Shown in pieces: positions 1 to 10,998 of a DNA stretch of 64,000 nucleotides. The position numbers and the translations under genes were made by a program. Location of the stretch: the NCBI RefSeq assembly GCF_000143415.4, contig NW_003314262.1:2592603-2656602 (forward strand). The letters run 5' to 3'. How positions within the stretch are numbered: the stretch's first letter is position 1; every line of letters starts with the position of its first letter. The notes below the pieces were generated by a model. The model worked only from the letters and a program-made list of their open reading frames with translations. It searched no databases and was not told where the DNA came from. The stretch is from Selaginella moellendorffii. Lineage: Eukaryota; Streptophyta; Lycopodiopsida; Selaginellales; Selaginellaceae.

Positions 1-2256
1 TTGTGGGCTGCTTCCAGGAGGCTCATACCCCAGGAAATGCTCGGGTCTCCCAAAAACTGGAGAGCTCTTCGAAAGCAGTATGCACGCTTTGTTGGACTTC
101 GGAGGTACGAAGCATTTTCCTCGGTTCAGCTGTTGCAGAAGCATAAGGTTTCCGACTTTACTTTTCTGAGCAAGCGGGATACAATCAAGGAACTCGAAGG
201 AGTTGGATATTTCCGAACTCAAATGGTAGAAGACTGGCTATACTGGATTTTTACAAACGTATTGGTTCCTCTGATACGTGTTCACTTCTACGTTACAGAG
301 AGCGAGAATCAACGGCAAAATGTGGTGTTTTACCGGAAGCCTATATGGTCGCAGATTCAGTCTGCGGCTGTTCGTGATCTATCAAAGACTGTCTACAAAC
401 GTGTGGACGCTGACAAAGCCCTCAGGAACCGAGCACTGGGATTCTCTAAAGTCCGGCTTCTTCCGAAAAAAACGAGCGTCAGACCAATAGCTAATCTCGG
501 CTCGGCATCAATCTACGTGGTCAAGCGTAAAGACTCCACCTTTCTGAAGTCCAGGAAAGGAAAACGGGTTGTTCATGTCAGCCATCGAAGGAGATCATCC
601 GATCTAAGTTCCGGTTCCAGGGGTGATGGGAAAATTCAGACAGTTTATTCGTTCAAGTCCGTCAATTCTGCTCTCGGGGATGCTCATCAGTGTCTGAAGC
701 TTGAGCAAGAAAGTCATCAAGGTGATCTTGGCGCGTCTGTATTCGGCTACAACGACATCTACTTGAAGCTGCTTCCTTTCATCCGACGTTTCAGACAACG
801 AGAACCAACGAAAGTTTTTCTGGCTGTTTGTGATGTCGCTAATGCGTTCGACACTATCGATCAGGAACGGCTTTACAGCATTGTTGACAAGTTCTTGCAC
901 GAGGAGAAGTACGTTGTTTTGCGGTTTACTTCCGTCCGTAGCAGGCTGGCATCTGTCCGAGTGCTTCACGAGAAAGCCTGTGCTACTGCGGGGAGTGATG
1001 GGAGGGTCTACAACTTTGTTCGAAACTTGACAACTAAGCGCTCCGAAACAATATTTACTGATCAGGTTTGTTCTTTGGTTATTACAGGGCGTTGTCTTAC
1101 TAACAAATCGTTACCACAGGCCTATCACTCTAATGTGTCAAGAGTGCAGCTATTGAGAGTTCTCAAAGAACACATCAAATCCAATATCTTGCACCTCGGC
1201 CACAACTTCTTTCAACAATTTACCGGTATTCCTCAAGGCAGCGTACTTTCGTCTTTCCTATGCGCGTTATACTATGGTTACCTGGACTTGCGCCACATAC
1301 TACCAGCTTTACAAGGGAAACCTCAGGACGGCCTGGTGAAGGAAGAGACCACAGACGAGGCTCTTCTTATGCGGCTGGTGGACGACTCCTTATTTATATC
1401 GACGTCTGAAGCAAAGGCAACACTTTTCTTGAACGTAATGCACAGGGACCTCGAACAGTTCGGATGCTGTGTCAACGAGGACAAAACATCTACAAGCTTT
1501 GATACTGACATTAGTGGGAAGAACGTGAAGTCCATGTATTCGACTGAAGATGGGGCTTGTTTCATGCGATGGAGTGGTTTGCTCATCAACTGTCACACTC
1601 TTGAAATCCAAGCCGACTATACGAGGTTCGTTTGAAAGCGATCACGTTTCTTGTATGTTTTGACATGTTTTTACAGATACTGCGGCGAACACATCAGATC
1701 TAGTCTGACGGTCATGAGGTGCCACAAACAAGGACTGAATCTGGTTGTGAAGATGTTTCATTTCATGAGGCCGAAATGTCATCCGGTATTTTACGACTCC
1801 GAGATCAACTCAGCATCAACGATATCCTTGAACGCATACCAAGCGTTTCTTCTTTGTGCGATGAAGTTTCATGCGTATTTGAAGTGCTTACGGCCATTCA
1901 ACGTCAATAATCCACTATTCCTTTTCCAGGCAATTCGAAGAACGACGAGGTGAGTTGTATTCCTGAAGATAAGAGTGACCAAGTCTTTTTCCAGGTATAC
2001 CTTTCGATTGATTCGGCAAAGAATGCAAGCCGTGGGATCTGGGAAAGTATTGAGCCGAGCAAAAGAAATGGAGTGGCTAGGCTGGGCAGCGTTTCACAAA
2101 GTACTTTCGAAGAAGCAAAGCACTCACAAGCGTCTACTGTTACTGATTCAGAGAGAACTCAAGCTGGACAAATACAAGCACTACCGTTCTGCCCCACATA
2201 TGCTTTCAGCAACGGACGAGACGCGTTCTTCAATGTTCAAAACCATCAGGTATTGA
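1..2256 (+). CDS. TERT: Telomerase reverse transcriptase, 3' part (5' end outside window)
   Basis: Catalytic subunit of telomerase, which copies the telomerase RNA template onto chromosome ends in the nucleus. The window opens inside the RNA-binding domain. In the visible protein the order is motif T/1 (HFYVTE near residue 95, then FYRKPIW), motif 2 (RLLPKKTSVRPIANL, 152-166), motif A (CDVANAFDTI, catalytic Asp near 278), motif B' (GIPQGSVLSS, 409-418), motif C (LMRLVDDSLF with the Asp pair at 461-462), motif D (CCVNEDKT) and motif E (WSGLL), then the C-terminal extension. My exon model is <1-1065, 1120-1625, 1677-1949 and 1995-2256. The 54-nt intron 1066-1119 has no stop and keeps frame, so it can be mistaken for coding; the 51- and 45-nt introns are fixed by GT/AG and frame. 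The C-terminus ends near MFKTIRY. Identity is firm; the 1066-1119 intron is inferred from its absence in the family. Confidence 0.93.
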
Positions 2257-2307
2257 GTTTTCTTTTCTAAAAACTGCATCTCTGAAGGGCAGTGTTGATA
2301 AAAGGTT

Positions 2308-4215
2308 TTGAAGGAAATGATACGGGGGGAACCATTTGCTACAGCAGGACATCTCAGCTTCTTGCAAGACAGCATTCCAGGTTCAGAGAGGCCAGATAGG
2401 AGCTCAGGGAGAAACGGGGAGGTATCTCAAGGAGACTTACGGGCTTATCACTATTTTCATCTGGATGGGAAGCGGCCAGACATTTTCCTTACTATCGCCG
2501 CTCTCAAGTTTTGCAGCCGCGCCAAGGACTTAGAAAACGGAAAGAAGATTCACGGCTACGTGGTCGAGAGCAGGGAAGACAGAGACGTCTACGTTGCGAA
2601 CGCGCTGCTGGCTATGTACGCAAAATGCGGCAGCCTGGGTGAGGCCCGTAAGACTTTCGACGGTATACTGCAGCCGACAGTCGTTTCATGGACGTGTGTG
2701 ATCTCGGGATATGCAGACTGTGGAGAGGCAGGCTTGGCTTTGCAACTGTTTCAACGTATGAGGGAAGAAAACTGTCTGCCGAACCGTGTCACATTTTTCG
2801 CTGCCTTGAAGGCCTGTTCTGGCTTAGCGGAGGTGGAAGAAGAAGCTAAGCAAGCGGACGGAAGGCTCGTAAAACTTGTGTCACTGGAGAAGGGACGGGA
2901 AATCCATGCTCAGGCTGCAAAGTTTGGGCTCGACAGGGACACTTTCGTGGCGAGCTCTTTGGTGGACATGTATGGGAAGTGTGGGAGTATGGAAGACGCT
3001 CGCAGAGTTTTCGACAAGATTCAAGGCTGCCAAGACGTCGTTCTGTGGAACTCCATCATTCTCGGCTATGCTGAATGTGGAGACGGTTGCGCGGCACTCG
3101 AGTTGTTCGAGGACATGCAACGGAAGGGGTTTACACCGAACGCTCGGACTTTCGTCGCTGCTGTCAAGGCTCTGGCTTGCTTAGCCACACCCACGGAAGG
3201 TATCCTCCAAGCGGCTCAGTGCGACGAGAAGACTTTCATCAGGTGGTGCCTCGTCAAGGCCAGAGATATTCACGCCGTGATCGAGAGCAGTGGACACGCA
3301 AGGAACGTATTCGTGGCCAGCTCTTTGGTGGACATGTATGGGAAGTATGGAAGTCTAGCGGAGGCAAGGCGTGTCTTCGACAACATGCGGCTTCACGACG
3401 CCGTGTCCTGGAACTCCATGATCCTGGGATACGCAGAGGCTGGAGAGCACGAGATGGCTTTGGAGCTGTATCAACGCATGCAGAGAGAAGGCTGTGAACC
3501 AAACCGAGTGACTTTCGTTGCTGCGCTCAAGGCCTGCTGTGGCTTGGGAGCTCTGGAAGTGGGAAGAAGTATAGAGGCGAATGCGGTGGACTTGAAAATG
3601 GAGGCTGATATCGTCGTTGCGACTTCGCTGGTGGATTTCTACGGCAAGTGTGGCTGTGTGGCTGATGCGCAGCGGGTTTTCGACGCATTCCCGGCAACGA
3701 AAACCAAAGGCCTGGTTACTTGGAATGCGCTGATCGCGGGGTACAGCCGCCAAGGGGACTGCAAGATGGTCTTCGGGATCTTCGAGTGCATGCACAGGAA
3801 ACGCTTGCAACCGGACGGGATCACGTTTTTATCAGTTCTCGCCGTGTGCTGCCATGGCGGACTGGTGGAAGAAGGCAAGAAGTACTTCCAGGCCATGCTT
3901 CCAAGCTACTCGGTTTCTCCCACAGCCGAGCACTATGGTTACATGGTCGAGCTGCTGGGCAGTGCAAACCAGCTCGACGTCGCCCTGGGGATGGTGAGGA
4001 GCATGCCTGTGCGGCCGAGTTTGAGCATCTGGATCACGCTCCTGGGAGCGTGTCGGAAGTGGCGGAACGTAGCTATCGGAGAGCTTGCATTCGAGGAAGC
4101 AGTGAGACTGGACGAGAAGAATGCCTCGGCGTATGTGTTGATTGCGGCGATTTACAAGGAAGCGGGAATGCGGGAAGAGAGCGCTCGAGCCCAGGCAGCT
4201 TTGCATATTCTTTAA
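2308..4215 (+). CDS. PLS-type pentatricopeptide repeat protein, E-class-like end
   Basis: A 635-aa intronless PPR protein. Such proteins bind organelle transcripts in sequence-specific fashion for editing, splicing or stability. From about residue 57 onwards it is built of P, L and S motifs (phrases like VASSLVDMYGKCGS, DARRVFD, VSWNSMILGYAE, EPNRVTFVAALKAC). It ends with an E1/E2-like stretch (AEHYGYMVELLG ... SIWITLLGACRKWRN) and stops before any DYW deaminase domain. The first 50 residues start with an acidic MKEMIRGEP, which is a poor organelle transit peptide, so the true start or an upstream exon is uncertain. The ATG lies only 51 bp behind the TERT stop codon on the same strand, so its promoter must overlap TERT sequence unless the 5' end is mis-modelled. 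Target RNA unknown. Confidence 0.88.
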   Translation: MKEMIRGEPFATAGHLSFLQDSIPGSERPDRSSGRNGEVSQGDLRAYHYFHLDGKRPDIFLTIAALKFCSRAKDLENGKKIHGYVVESREDRDVYVANALLAMYAKCGSLGEARKTFDGILQPTVVSWTCVISGYADCGEAGLALQLFQRMREENCLPNRVTFFAALKACSGLAEVEEEAKQADGRLVKLVSLEKGREIHAQAAKFGLDRDTFVASSLVDMYGKCGSMEDARRVFDKIQGCQDVVLWNSIILGYAECGDGCAALELFEDMQRKGFTPNARTFVAAVKALACLATPTEGILQAAQCDEKTFIRWCLVKARDIHAVIESSGHARNVFVASSLVDMYGKYGSLAEARRVFDNMRLHDAVSWNSMILGYAEAGEHEMALELYQRMQREGCEPNRVTFVAALKACCGLGALEVGRSIEANAVDLKMEADIVVATSLVDFYGKCGCVADAQRVFDAFPATKTKGLVTWNALIAGYSRQGDCKMVFGIFECMHRKRLQPDGITFLSVLAVCCHGGLVEEGKKYFQAMLPSYSVSPTAEHYGYMVELLGSANQLDVALGMVRSMPVRPSLSIWITLLGACRKWRNVAIGELAFEEAVRLDEKNASAYVLIAAIYKEAGMREESARAQAALHIL

Positions 4216-4686
4216 ATTACTCTTGTCATGCGAAAATTTCTTTATAAAGAGCTTTAAAGCTTAGAGTTTAGGGTTTTAGATCGAGGTTCTACCCTATGGA
4301 GATTCAGTGATTGAGGGAGGAAAGCAGTGGTACATTTGATAAAAACCAGCCAAAAGAGACGAGGTCGATTCGGTCATTGTGCTACTTTGGAATCCAACGA
4401 GGCAATTGCAGCTGCAGCACCAAATCAAGGCAAGGATCAGACTTTGGCTTTAATCTCTGGTGCTGAAGGCTGCACGTCTCTTCCCGCGAAGTATAATTGC
4501 TCTGATCAAGTGTTTAAGTTCCGATGGAGATCTATACAATTTCAATTTCAAGGTCAGTTCGTGATTGCCATATGTTTTTATATGTTTGTAATGATCTTTA
4601 CTTATCTTGCAGATAAATCTTGCGAGAAATCACGGATGGTGCTACGATCCACCTATTGAGCCAGTAGCGGAATGTGTATTGGTGAA
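4216..4686. other. Intergenic, PPR 3' flank with one unrecognised ORF
   Basis: AT-rich 3' flank of the PPR gene. An ORF at 4327-4659 (+, 110 codons) has no recognisable domain. It contains a plausible intron (GT near 4552, TTGCAG just before 4612) and one hydrophobic stretch that lies inside that intron. I see no reason to call it a gene. Confidence 0.5.
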
Positions 4687-4835
4687 GAACCTTTCTGGAG
4701 TTGTCTGGAAGTGAAATATTTTCCACTCTTTTACTAGGTCACCAGGAGCTCCTGACGAGAAAGACCAGCCTAGCCCCAGCAGAATGACCCACGAGCTCGT
4801 CCATGCAAGGAAGGAGGAGGCGAGCTCCCGCAGCT
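4687..4835 (+). pseudogene. Decayed duplicate of the lycopene beta-cyclase promoter and exon-1 start
   Basis: Two blocks match the LCYB locus in the same order. Positions 4687-4733 (AACCTTTCTGGAGTTGT and following TTTTCCACTCTTTTACTA) resemble 7266-7312 upstream of LCYB. Positions 4738-4835 (CACCAGGAGCTCCTGACGAG, then CCTAGCCC, CAGCAGAATG and GAGCTCGTCCATGC) resemble 7562-7760 in LCYB exon 1 with internal deletions. The start codon and reading frame are lost. It is a non-functional partial copy lying about 2.6 kb upstream of the parent. Confidence 0.8.
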
Positions 4836-7260
4836 GATGCACAGTGAGTTTCGACCAAAGGAAGCTCTGAGACTAAATTCCTTAAAAGCACATACTATAA
4901 AATTAAACCTAATTGAAAAAGCAAAAAGTTATATAATGTTGAAAAAATTACTATATAGCAGGTTAAGTTTATAAAAAGGCTGCTTGGACTGAGCTTATGT
5001 TAGAAATTTAAAAGGATCATATATCTATTAAATATATTTGTAGCACTGATAAATATATATTTTTAATATCAGCTCCAGTATTGGACTAAACATTTCATAA
5101 ATAAGGTTAAATGTAAATCAGTATACACTACAAGAAACTTTGGGATAAATACTACACTTATTTTAATTTTATAAAAAATAAAATTATATAAAAAGATATG
5201 GGTATGGGAATAAGAAGGGTTATCCCTACTTATATACAAGAATGGATAAATTAAATTTAGTCATAAATAAATGGTAAATATGTTATACTACTATAAATAG
5301 TGTATTATCTAGGCAAGGTATATATATATATATTACAAACCTTACACCAATTCTCACTAAAAGATAGAAAGGTGATAATGATAAATTAAGTGGAACATAA
5401 CTTTCATGACCTATGCTAACTCAAACTCATTACTTTTGTTCTCATTTAACATTGTACATGGGAGGTTGAACTCATTTTATTTGTTCTCCACATCCTCATT
5501 ATCCCTTTGAAGAAAATTTTTCTTTGAAGTATTAGCTTTAATTGAATTGTAATGTATATGATTTTCATCTTTTATCCTATAATGATTTACCATATGATAA
5601 CCACGAAGTGGAACCTAAACCATCCACATGCCACGTGTCATATGCCATGTATCACATGCCATATGCCTAGGGACAGCAGAGCAAAACCGAAGTTTCAAAG
5701 CTTTAGGCCACTAAATGAAAAAACAAAGCAAAACTCTTAAACATAGAGCTACGGAGCAAATAAACTAGATCATGGAGAGACTATTGAGCATACAGTTTAA
5801 GGAGCGAAGGAATATGAGTATGGAATGACTTGGAACAATCGTAAAGCATTTAGCATCATAATGTTAGGACCAACATGCAAAATGGAGTTAAAAAGAGTTT
5901 GACACTATTTTAGTATACCAATGGTCTAACGTGAGGATATGGATATGCTACTAATTAGCATAATGTAAAATTTAAATTTAGACTTAAACCAAACACAAAA
6001 CAAAAATAGATATGCAAATAGGAGTTAGATTATACTTTAGGTTGGTTGGCCATGCCTGACCTACCCACTATCTCTACTATACATTTGGAACTTCATACAT
6101 CCCCCCCCTTGAAAAACACATCCTTTAAACTTTCACTCTTAGCCACCTTTAGTACCAAAAGTTAACTTGAAATTACTAAATATGGAATGGTATTAGATTG
6201 CTAATTTAGATATGGAACCAACATTATTGTGTTCAAGACAATCTTTACATTCTATAGATATGCTAAATTACTAAATCTAAACACTTTCTATAAATAACAA
6301 TTAGGACTGAATAGACTTAACATAAAATACATGATACCAAGGGTGTTTGGTAGACATGGTAAGTTATCATCTTGTGAATATTTAAGGACCAAGCTCAATA
6401 TCATGAGGGTTCCCAACACTAGTAAGTGCAAGCCAACATATAAATTTCTCTTACCAGGCTAAATATGTTCAACAAGAAACACATAAGAGTTCATACTTTA
6501 TATTTATTTTGCATAAGTACATATATGATAACCAGTTGCTCAATTAACTTGAGTGGAAACTAATAAAGGATTTAACATTTGTAACATGAACTTGCTACAT
6601 TTATCCTTATTTTGCTAATTATGTTTGGCTTCACTCTATTATCATATTTATTCAACCTTACTACATCGGGGTTAAATATTCTATTTAGACTCATTACATT
6701 TATCTTCACTTCACAATCTACTTGCTTCACTTTTATATTTATTCATTTTCACTTTATTGTTGGGGTTGGACTCTTGTCTATTAAGTTGATAATTAATCTT
6801 TAGTTGTTATGAAAAAAAAGTTGGAAGTGTTTGAGCAAAGAGAAGAAATTACATATCCTGAGCATTCAAGAAACATTACAATTTGTTTTTGGAAAATAAA
6901 GTTTTTTTCTAATGATTTACAGTGTTTGGGATTATGCTTTTGCTTTTGTTTTATTATTCTTTTTTTCTCTTTAGATTTGTTATAGCTTTTCACCAGATTT
7001 AGGATTATCACTATTTAATCCAATGCAACTTTAGATCCTTAATTAATAATGGCATAGCACGGTAGAAGAATAGAATGCAATGGAAATCAGATGATACATT
7101 GTTGTTGTGGCTGTATCCTCTTTATATTTATAGACCTTACAAAAGTAAATTATTATATAAAATATTTATTTATTTCATTTTCACTTAAATATCATAAAGA
7201 AATCTTTATATAAGTATGATAAATTGTCATGGTGAATCTCTACAAAGAATGTTTATTGAT
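4836..7260. other. AT-rich intergenic stretch without recognisable gene
   Basis: About 2.4 kb, strongly AT-rich, with only short low-complexity ORFs. It holds a cluster of related CATGCCA / CATATGCC words at about 5625-5670 and a run of nine C at about 6102-6110. No RNA gene, LTR or terminal inverted repeat was seen. It may be old transposon debris, but nothing in it is diagnostic. Confidence 0.6.
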
Positions 7261-7380
7261 TAATAACCTTTCTGGAGTTGTCCTGGAAGTGTGAGAATTT
7301 TCACACTTTTACTACTTCATCCATTTACGCAATCAAACCACCAAATCCAATAAGCAAATGCGCAACACCACAGATAAATG

Positions 7381-7392
7381 GGCCACGTGGCC
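7381..7392. promoter_or_regulatory. Palindromic G-box upstream of LCYB
   Basis: GGCCACGTGGCC is a perfect 12-bp palindrome with a CACGTG core, 114 bp upstream of the LCYB start codon. G-boxes are bound by bZIP and bHLH (PIF-type) factors and are common in light-regulated carotenoid and photosynthesis genes. Regulation of this gene through it is inferred from position. Confidence 0.5.
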
Positions 7393-7505
7393 GAATCCAA
7401 ACGAGAGAACCTCGCAGTGGAGAGGCGACAAAGCCTTGGATGATATAGGCTATGGTATCGCGCCAGGCGCATCCTCCTCTAGCTTAGGTCGCGAAGATCA
7501 TCGCA

Positions 7506-9734
7506 ATGCCGGCCATGGCGGGAGCGCTCGAATCCCCCGCTACTCTCTCCGGCGGCGCCAGGCACCAGGAGCTCCTGACGAGGAAGATCGGCTTTGGAGG
7601 TAATCGCCTAGCCCTAGCGCCACAGCAGAATGGAGCGAGCTCGCGGAGAATTGAGGCGAGGCTGAAATCCAGCGCCGGCTCCGCGAGCTCGTCCATGCTG
7701 CTGGAGCTCGTCCCGGAGAGGAAGAAGGAGAGCTTGAGCTACGAGCTCCCGCTATTCAATCCGTCCAGGAAAGGGCCTCTGGATCTGGTTGTGGTGGGCG
7801 GAGGGCCTGCCGGGCTCGCAGTTGCCGCTCGAGTGTCCGCCGCTGGGCTTAGCGTTTGCTGCATCGATCCTTGCCCGCTCAGCATCTGGCCGAATAACTA
7901 TGGCGTCTGGGTGGACGAGTTTGAGGCGCTGGATTTGCTCGATTGCTTGGATCACACCTGGGCGAGCGCTGTGGTTTACATCGATGATGGTGTCAAGAAG
8001 TTCTTGCAGCGGCCGTATGGACGCGTGAACAGGAAGCGATTGAAAGCCAAGATGACCGAGCAGTGCATCGCTAATGGCGTCCAGTTCCTGGCAACCAAGG
8101 TAAGTTTCCTTCTCTCTTTCCGGACGTTGAGAATGCTTCATGGATTGATCTTCCTTGTTCTTTTTCTCGCGAGTTCTCATTCTTTGTTTCCTTTTCTTTG
8201 TTCTGAAGAACGTAGCGCATGACAGAGGAATCTCTCGTCGCAATGCTCCATGCATTGATCTTCGTCGTTCTCTTTCTCGCAAGTTCGTTCATTGCTCTTC
8301 CTCGTTCTCTTTCTCGCGAGTTGGTTCATGTTTTTCTTTCTTTCTCACGAGTTTTTCGTTCTCTCTTTTTCTTCTCAGGTGAAGAACGTAGTGCATGACA
8401 GAGAGAAATCTCGCGTCGCGTGTGAGGATGGAACTTGTCTCGAAAGCGCGTTGGTTCTCGACGCAACCGGGTTTTCGAAATGCCTCGTGCAGTATGACCA
8501 GCCTTTCAATCCAGGATACCAGGTGGCTTATGGGATTGTGGCCGAGGTAAGCTTTGTTTCTCTCGTGTTCTTTCGCAAAGCTTCCCCTCAGGTGGACTCG
8601 CATCCATTTGATCTGGACAAGATGGTCTTTATGGACTGGAGAGACTCGCACTTGGCTGGAAATCCCGAGATGATTCGTGGCAACAAGAAGCTTCCAACTT
8701 TTCTCTACGCCATGCCGTTCTCGTCAACCAAGATCTTTCTAGGTAGGACAGAGCTCGCATCCGCAAGTTCCTTTTCCTTTTCGTTATGCTTCTCCAGTGC
8801 TTTTGCAGAGGAGACTTCTCTAGTAGCGAGACCCGGCGTGCCCCTCAAAGAGATACAAAAGAGAATGGAGGTACGGCTCAGGCACCTGGGCATTCACGTA
8901 AAGAGCATCGAAGAGGACGAGTAAGTGCCATGCTTTCGTCCTTCGCATCTAAAAGTTTGCGAGTTTCGTGTAGAGTCTGCGTGATTCCAATGGGAGGTGT
9001 TCTTCCGGTTATTCCACAAAGAGTCCTGGGCATCGGAGGTACCGCAGGCCTAGTTCATCCATCCACTGGTAAGTTTATAGACGATTTTCTTCGCAATGTC
9101 GTTCGTTTTTCACTGCAAAACTTTCTTTTTGATCTTTCTCTCCAGGTTACATGGTTGCGAGAACATTAGCCGCGGCTCCGGTGGTCGCAGACGCTATCGT
9201 TCGCCAGCTCGGTAGCAGTAGAAGTAGCAGCAGTGTCACACATCTCCCCGACGATTTATCAGCTGAAGTATGGGCCGATCTCTGGCCGATCGAGAGAAAG
9301 AGACAGCGGGAGTTTTTCTGCTTTGGCATGGACATATTACTCAAGGTAAGCTTTCTCTCTCTCTCTTTTTTTTTTTCTGTTTTTTTGGTTTTTCGTTCGC
9401 TGCTCAAACAAACTTATCCCAGCTCGACTTATACGCGACGCGGAGGTTTTTTAGCGCTTTCTTCGACTTGGAGCCTCGGTTATGGCAGGGCTTTTTGTCC
9501 TCGCGCCTTTATCTTCCAGAGGTCTTTACGCTCCCCTCTATCAATTCACATCCTTGGCAGCTTTCCGTTGTTATTTGATTCGGCCACTCACAAGTGTAAA
9601 AATTCTCGCAGCTCGTCGCGTTTGGTCTGTCGCTGTTCGCGCACGCACCGGCAAAATCGAGACTAGAGATAATGGCCAAAGGAACTCCAGCGCTTGTCAC
9701 GATGGTAAACAATCTAATCACCACAAAAAGCTAA
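7506..9734 (+). CDS. LCYB: Lycopene beta-cyclase, chloroplast, 8 exons
   Basis: Flavoenzyme that forms beta-ionone rings at both ends of lycopene to give beta-carotene in plastids. Exons: 7506-8099, 8379-8546, 8592-8742, 8809-8920, 8974-9068, 9146-9345, 9423-9521 and 9612-9734, giving 513 aa; every junction keeps frame and has GT-AG ends. Residues 1-90 are a Ser/Ala-rich transit region. The FAD-binding motif VVVGGGPAGLAVA lies at about 95-107, followed by IWPNNYGVWVDEFEA, DATGFSKCLVQYD, FMDWRDSHL, PTFLYAMPFSS and EETSLVARPG, the beta-cyclase signatures. The epsilon-cyclase versions (AMPMSST, EETCLAS) are absent. The C-terminus matches beta-cyclase (EIMAKGTPALV). Seven introns are notable because angiosperm LCYB genes are normally intronless. 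Intron 1 carries a tandem duplication. Confidence 0.95.
8205..8240 (+). repeat. Duplicate of the LCYB exon-2 start inside intron 1
   Basis: GAAGAACGTAGCGCATGACAG and the following bases repeat the first bases of exon 2 (from 8381) at a period of 176 bp. The flanking TTCTCTTTCTCGCGAGTT-type pyrimidine units are repeated too. The copy lacks the CAG|GT acceptor of the real exon (TTCTGAAG instead of CTCAGGTGAAG), so it should not be spliced in. Confidence 0.75.
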
Positions 9735-9892
9735 AAACGTTGATAGAAGTTATCGTTTTAAACCAAGCGGATATTCTTTAAGGAATCTAAGACAGATTCT
9801 TATCACTGGTTTCGAACCCGGAACTTTCATGGGGGCTATAAATTGTAAAGTGGGTTAGCGAGTTTTTTATTTCGAGGAGGGAAGGTCTCGCG
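9735..9892. promoter_or_regulatory. LCYB 3' flank / desaturase promoter
   Basis: Only 158 bp separate the LCYB stop from the next start codon on the same strand. A TATA-like CTATAAATTG at 9837-9846 lies about 50 bp before the desaturase ATG. This is the likely core promoter. Confidence 0.4.
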
Positions 9893-10998
9893 ATGGCGGA
9901 GGAGTTCTTCTGGTCCGAGAGCGACGAGCCTCACGCATTGAGGCGGCGCCAGATGCTAGCCGCGTATCCGGAGATCAAGGAGCTCTTCGGGCCAGATCCA
10001 TCGGGCTTCTTTAAGGTCAGCGCCCCGCCCTTTTCTCTCCTTGCTCCAGCGCTCAATCCCCATCGCCGCGGGGCAATGTGGGATGCTGGCGCCTCCGATT
10101 CGCGATATTTCGATTCATTCCTCCAGTGCTTGTGCAGATTTCCGGCGTGGTGCTGCTCCAGATTTGCGCCGCGGCCTTGGTCCGCGATCTCGGTTGGCCC
10201 TTCATCGTCCTCCTCGCGTATTTCTTCGGCGCATTCCTCAATCACAACCTCTTCCTTGCGATCCACGAGCTGAGCCACAATCTCGTCTTCGCCACGCCGC
10301 TCCTCAACAAAATCCTCGGGATTTTTGCCAATCTCCCAGTCGGCATCCCCATGTCCATCACGTTCCAGAAGTACCACTTGGATCACCATAACTATCAGGG
10401 GATCCAGGGCCTGGACGTCGACATCCCCAGCTACAGCGAGGGCCGGATCGTCAGGAACACCGCTAGCAAGATCGTCTGGGTGTTCTTCCAGCTCTTCTTC
10501 TACGCTCTCCGGCCACTCTTCGTCAATCCAAAGCCTCCAGGACTCTGGGAGGCGCTTAACTTATCAGCACAGCTACTCTTCGATGCCGCCTTGGTATACT
10601 TCGCGGGCTACAAGCCACTGGCCTTTCTCATCCTCTCGACGTTCCTGGGTGGCGGACTCCATCCCATGGCCGGGCACTTCATCTCCGAGCACTACGTCTT
10701 CCAAAAGGGCCAGGAGACGTACTCTTACTACGGCCCGCTCAATCTCCTCACCTGGAACGTCGGCTACCACAACGAGCACCACGACTTCCCGCGGATCCCC
10801 GGCAGCAAGCTCTACAAGCTCAAGCAGATCGCTCCAGAGTTCTACGAGGGGCTAGCCTCGCACAGCTCCTGGATCGAGGTGATCTACAGATACATCACGG
10901 ATCCCACCATCGGGCCCTTTTGCCGAACGATCCGGAGGCCCGAGAACAACATGCTTTGCCGGAGACTCAACGAGATGGGTATCAAGAAGAGCTCTTGA
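9893..10998 (+). CDS. Sphingolipid delta-4 desaturase (DES1-like)
   Basis: Membrane di-iron enzyme of the ER that introduces the delta-4 double bond into the long-chain base of dihydroceramide. Two exons, 9893-10015 and 10138-10998, give 327 aa. The N-terminus [16 protein letters not shown] is the family's conserved lipid-desaturase N-terminal segment. The three histidine boxes are HELSH (84-88), HLDHH (121-125) and HNEHH (252-256), with hydrophobic spans between them and the conserved [16 protein letters not shown]. The length fits plant delta-4 enzymes and there is no cytochrome b5 domain, unlike delta-8 desaturases. Its last 17 bases overlap the 3' end of the convergent PPR gene. Confidence 0.94.

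Noticed and set aside
4327-4659. 110-codon ORF behind the first PPR gene
   Set aside because: No recognisable domain; its hydrophobic part lies in an intron-like segment.
7506-9734. Lycopene epsilon-cyclase or capsanthin synthase identity
   Set aside because: Beta-cyclase signature phrases are present and epsilon-specific ones absent.
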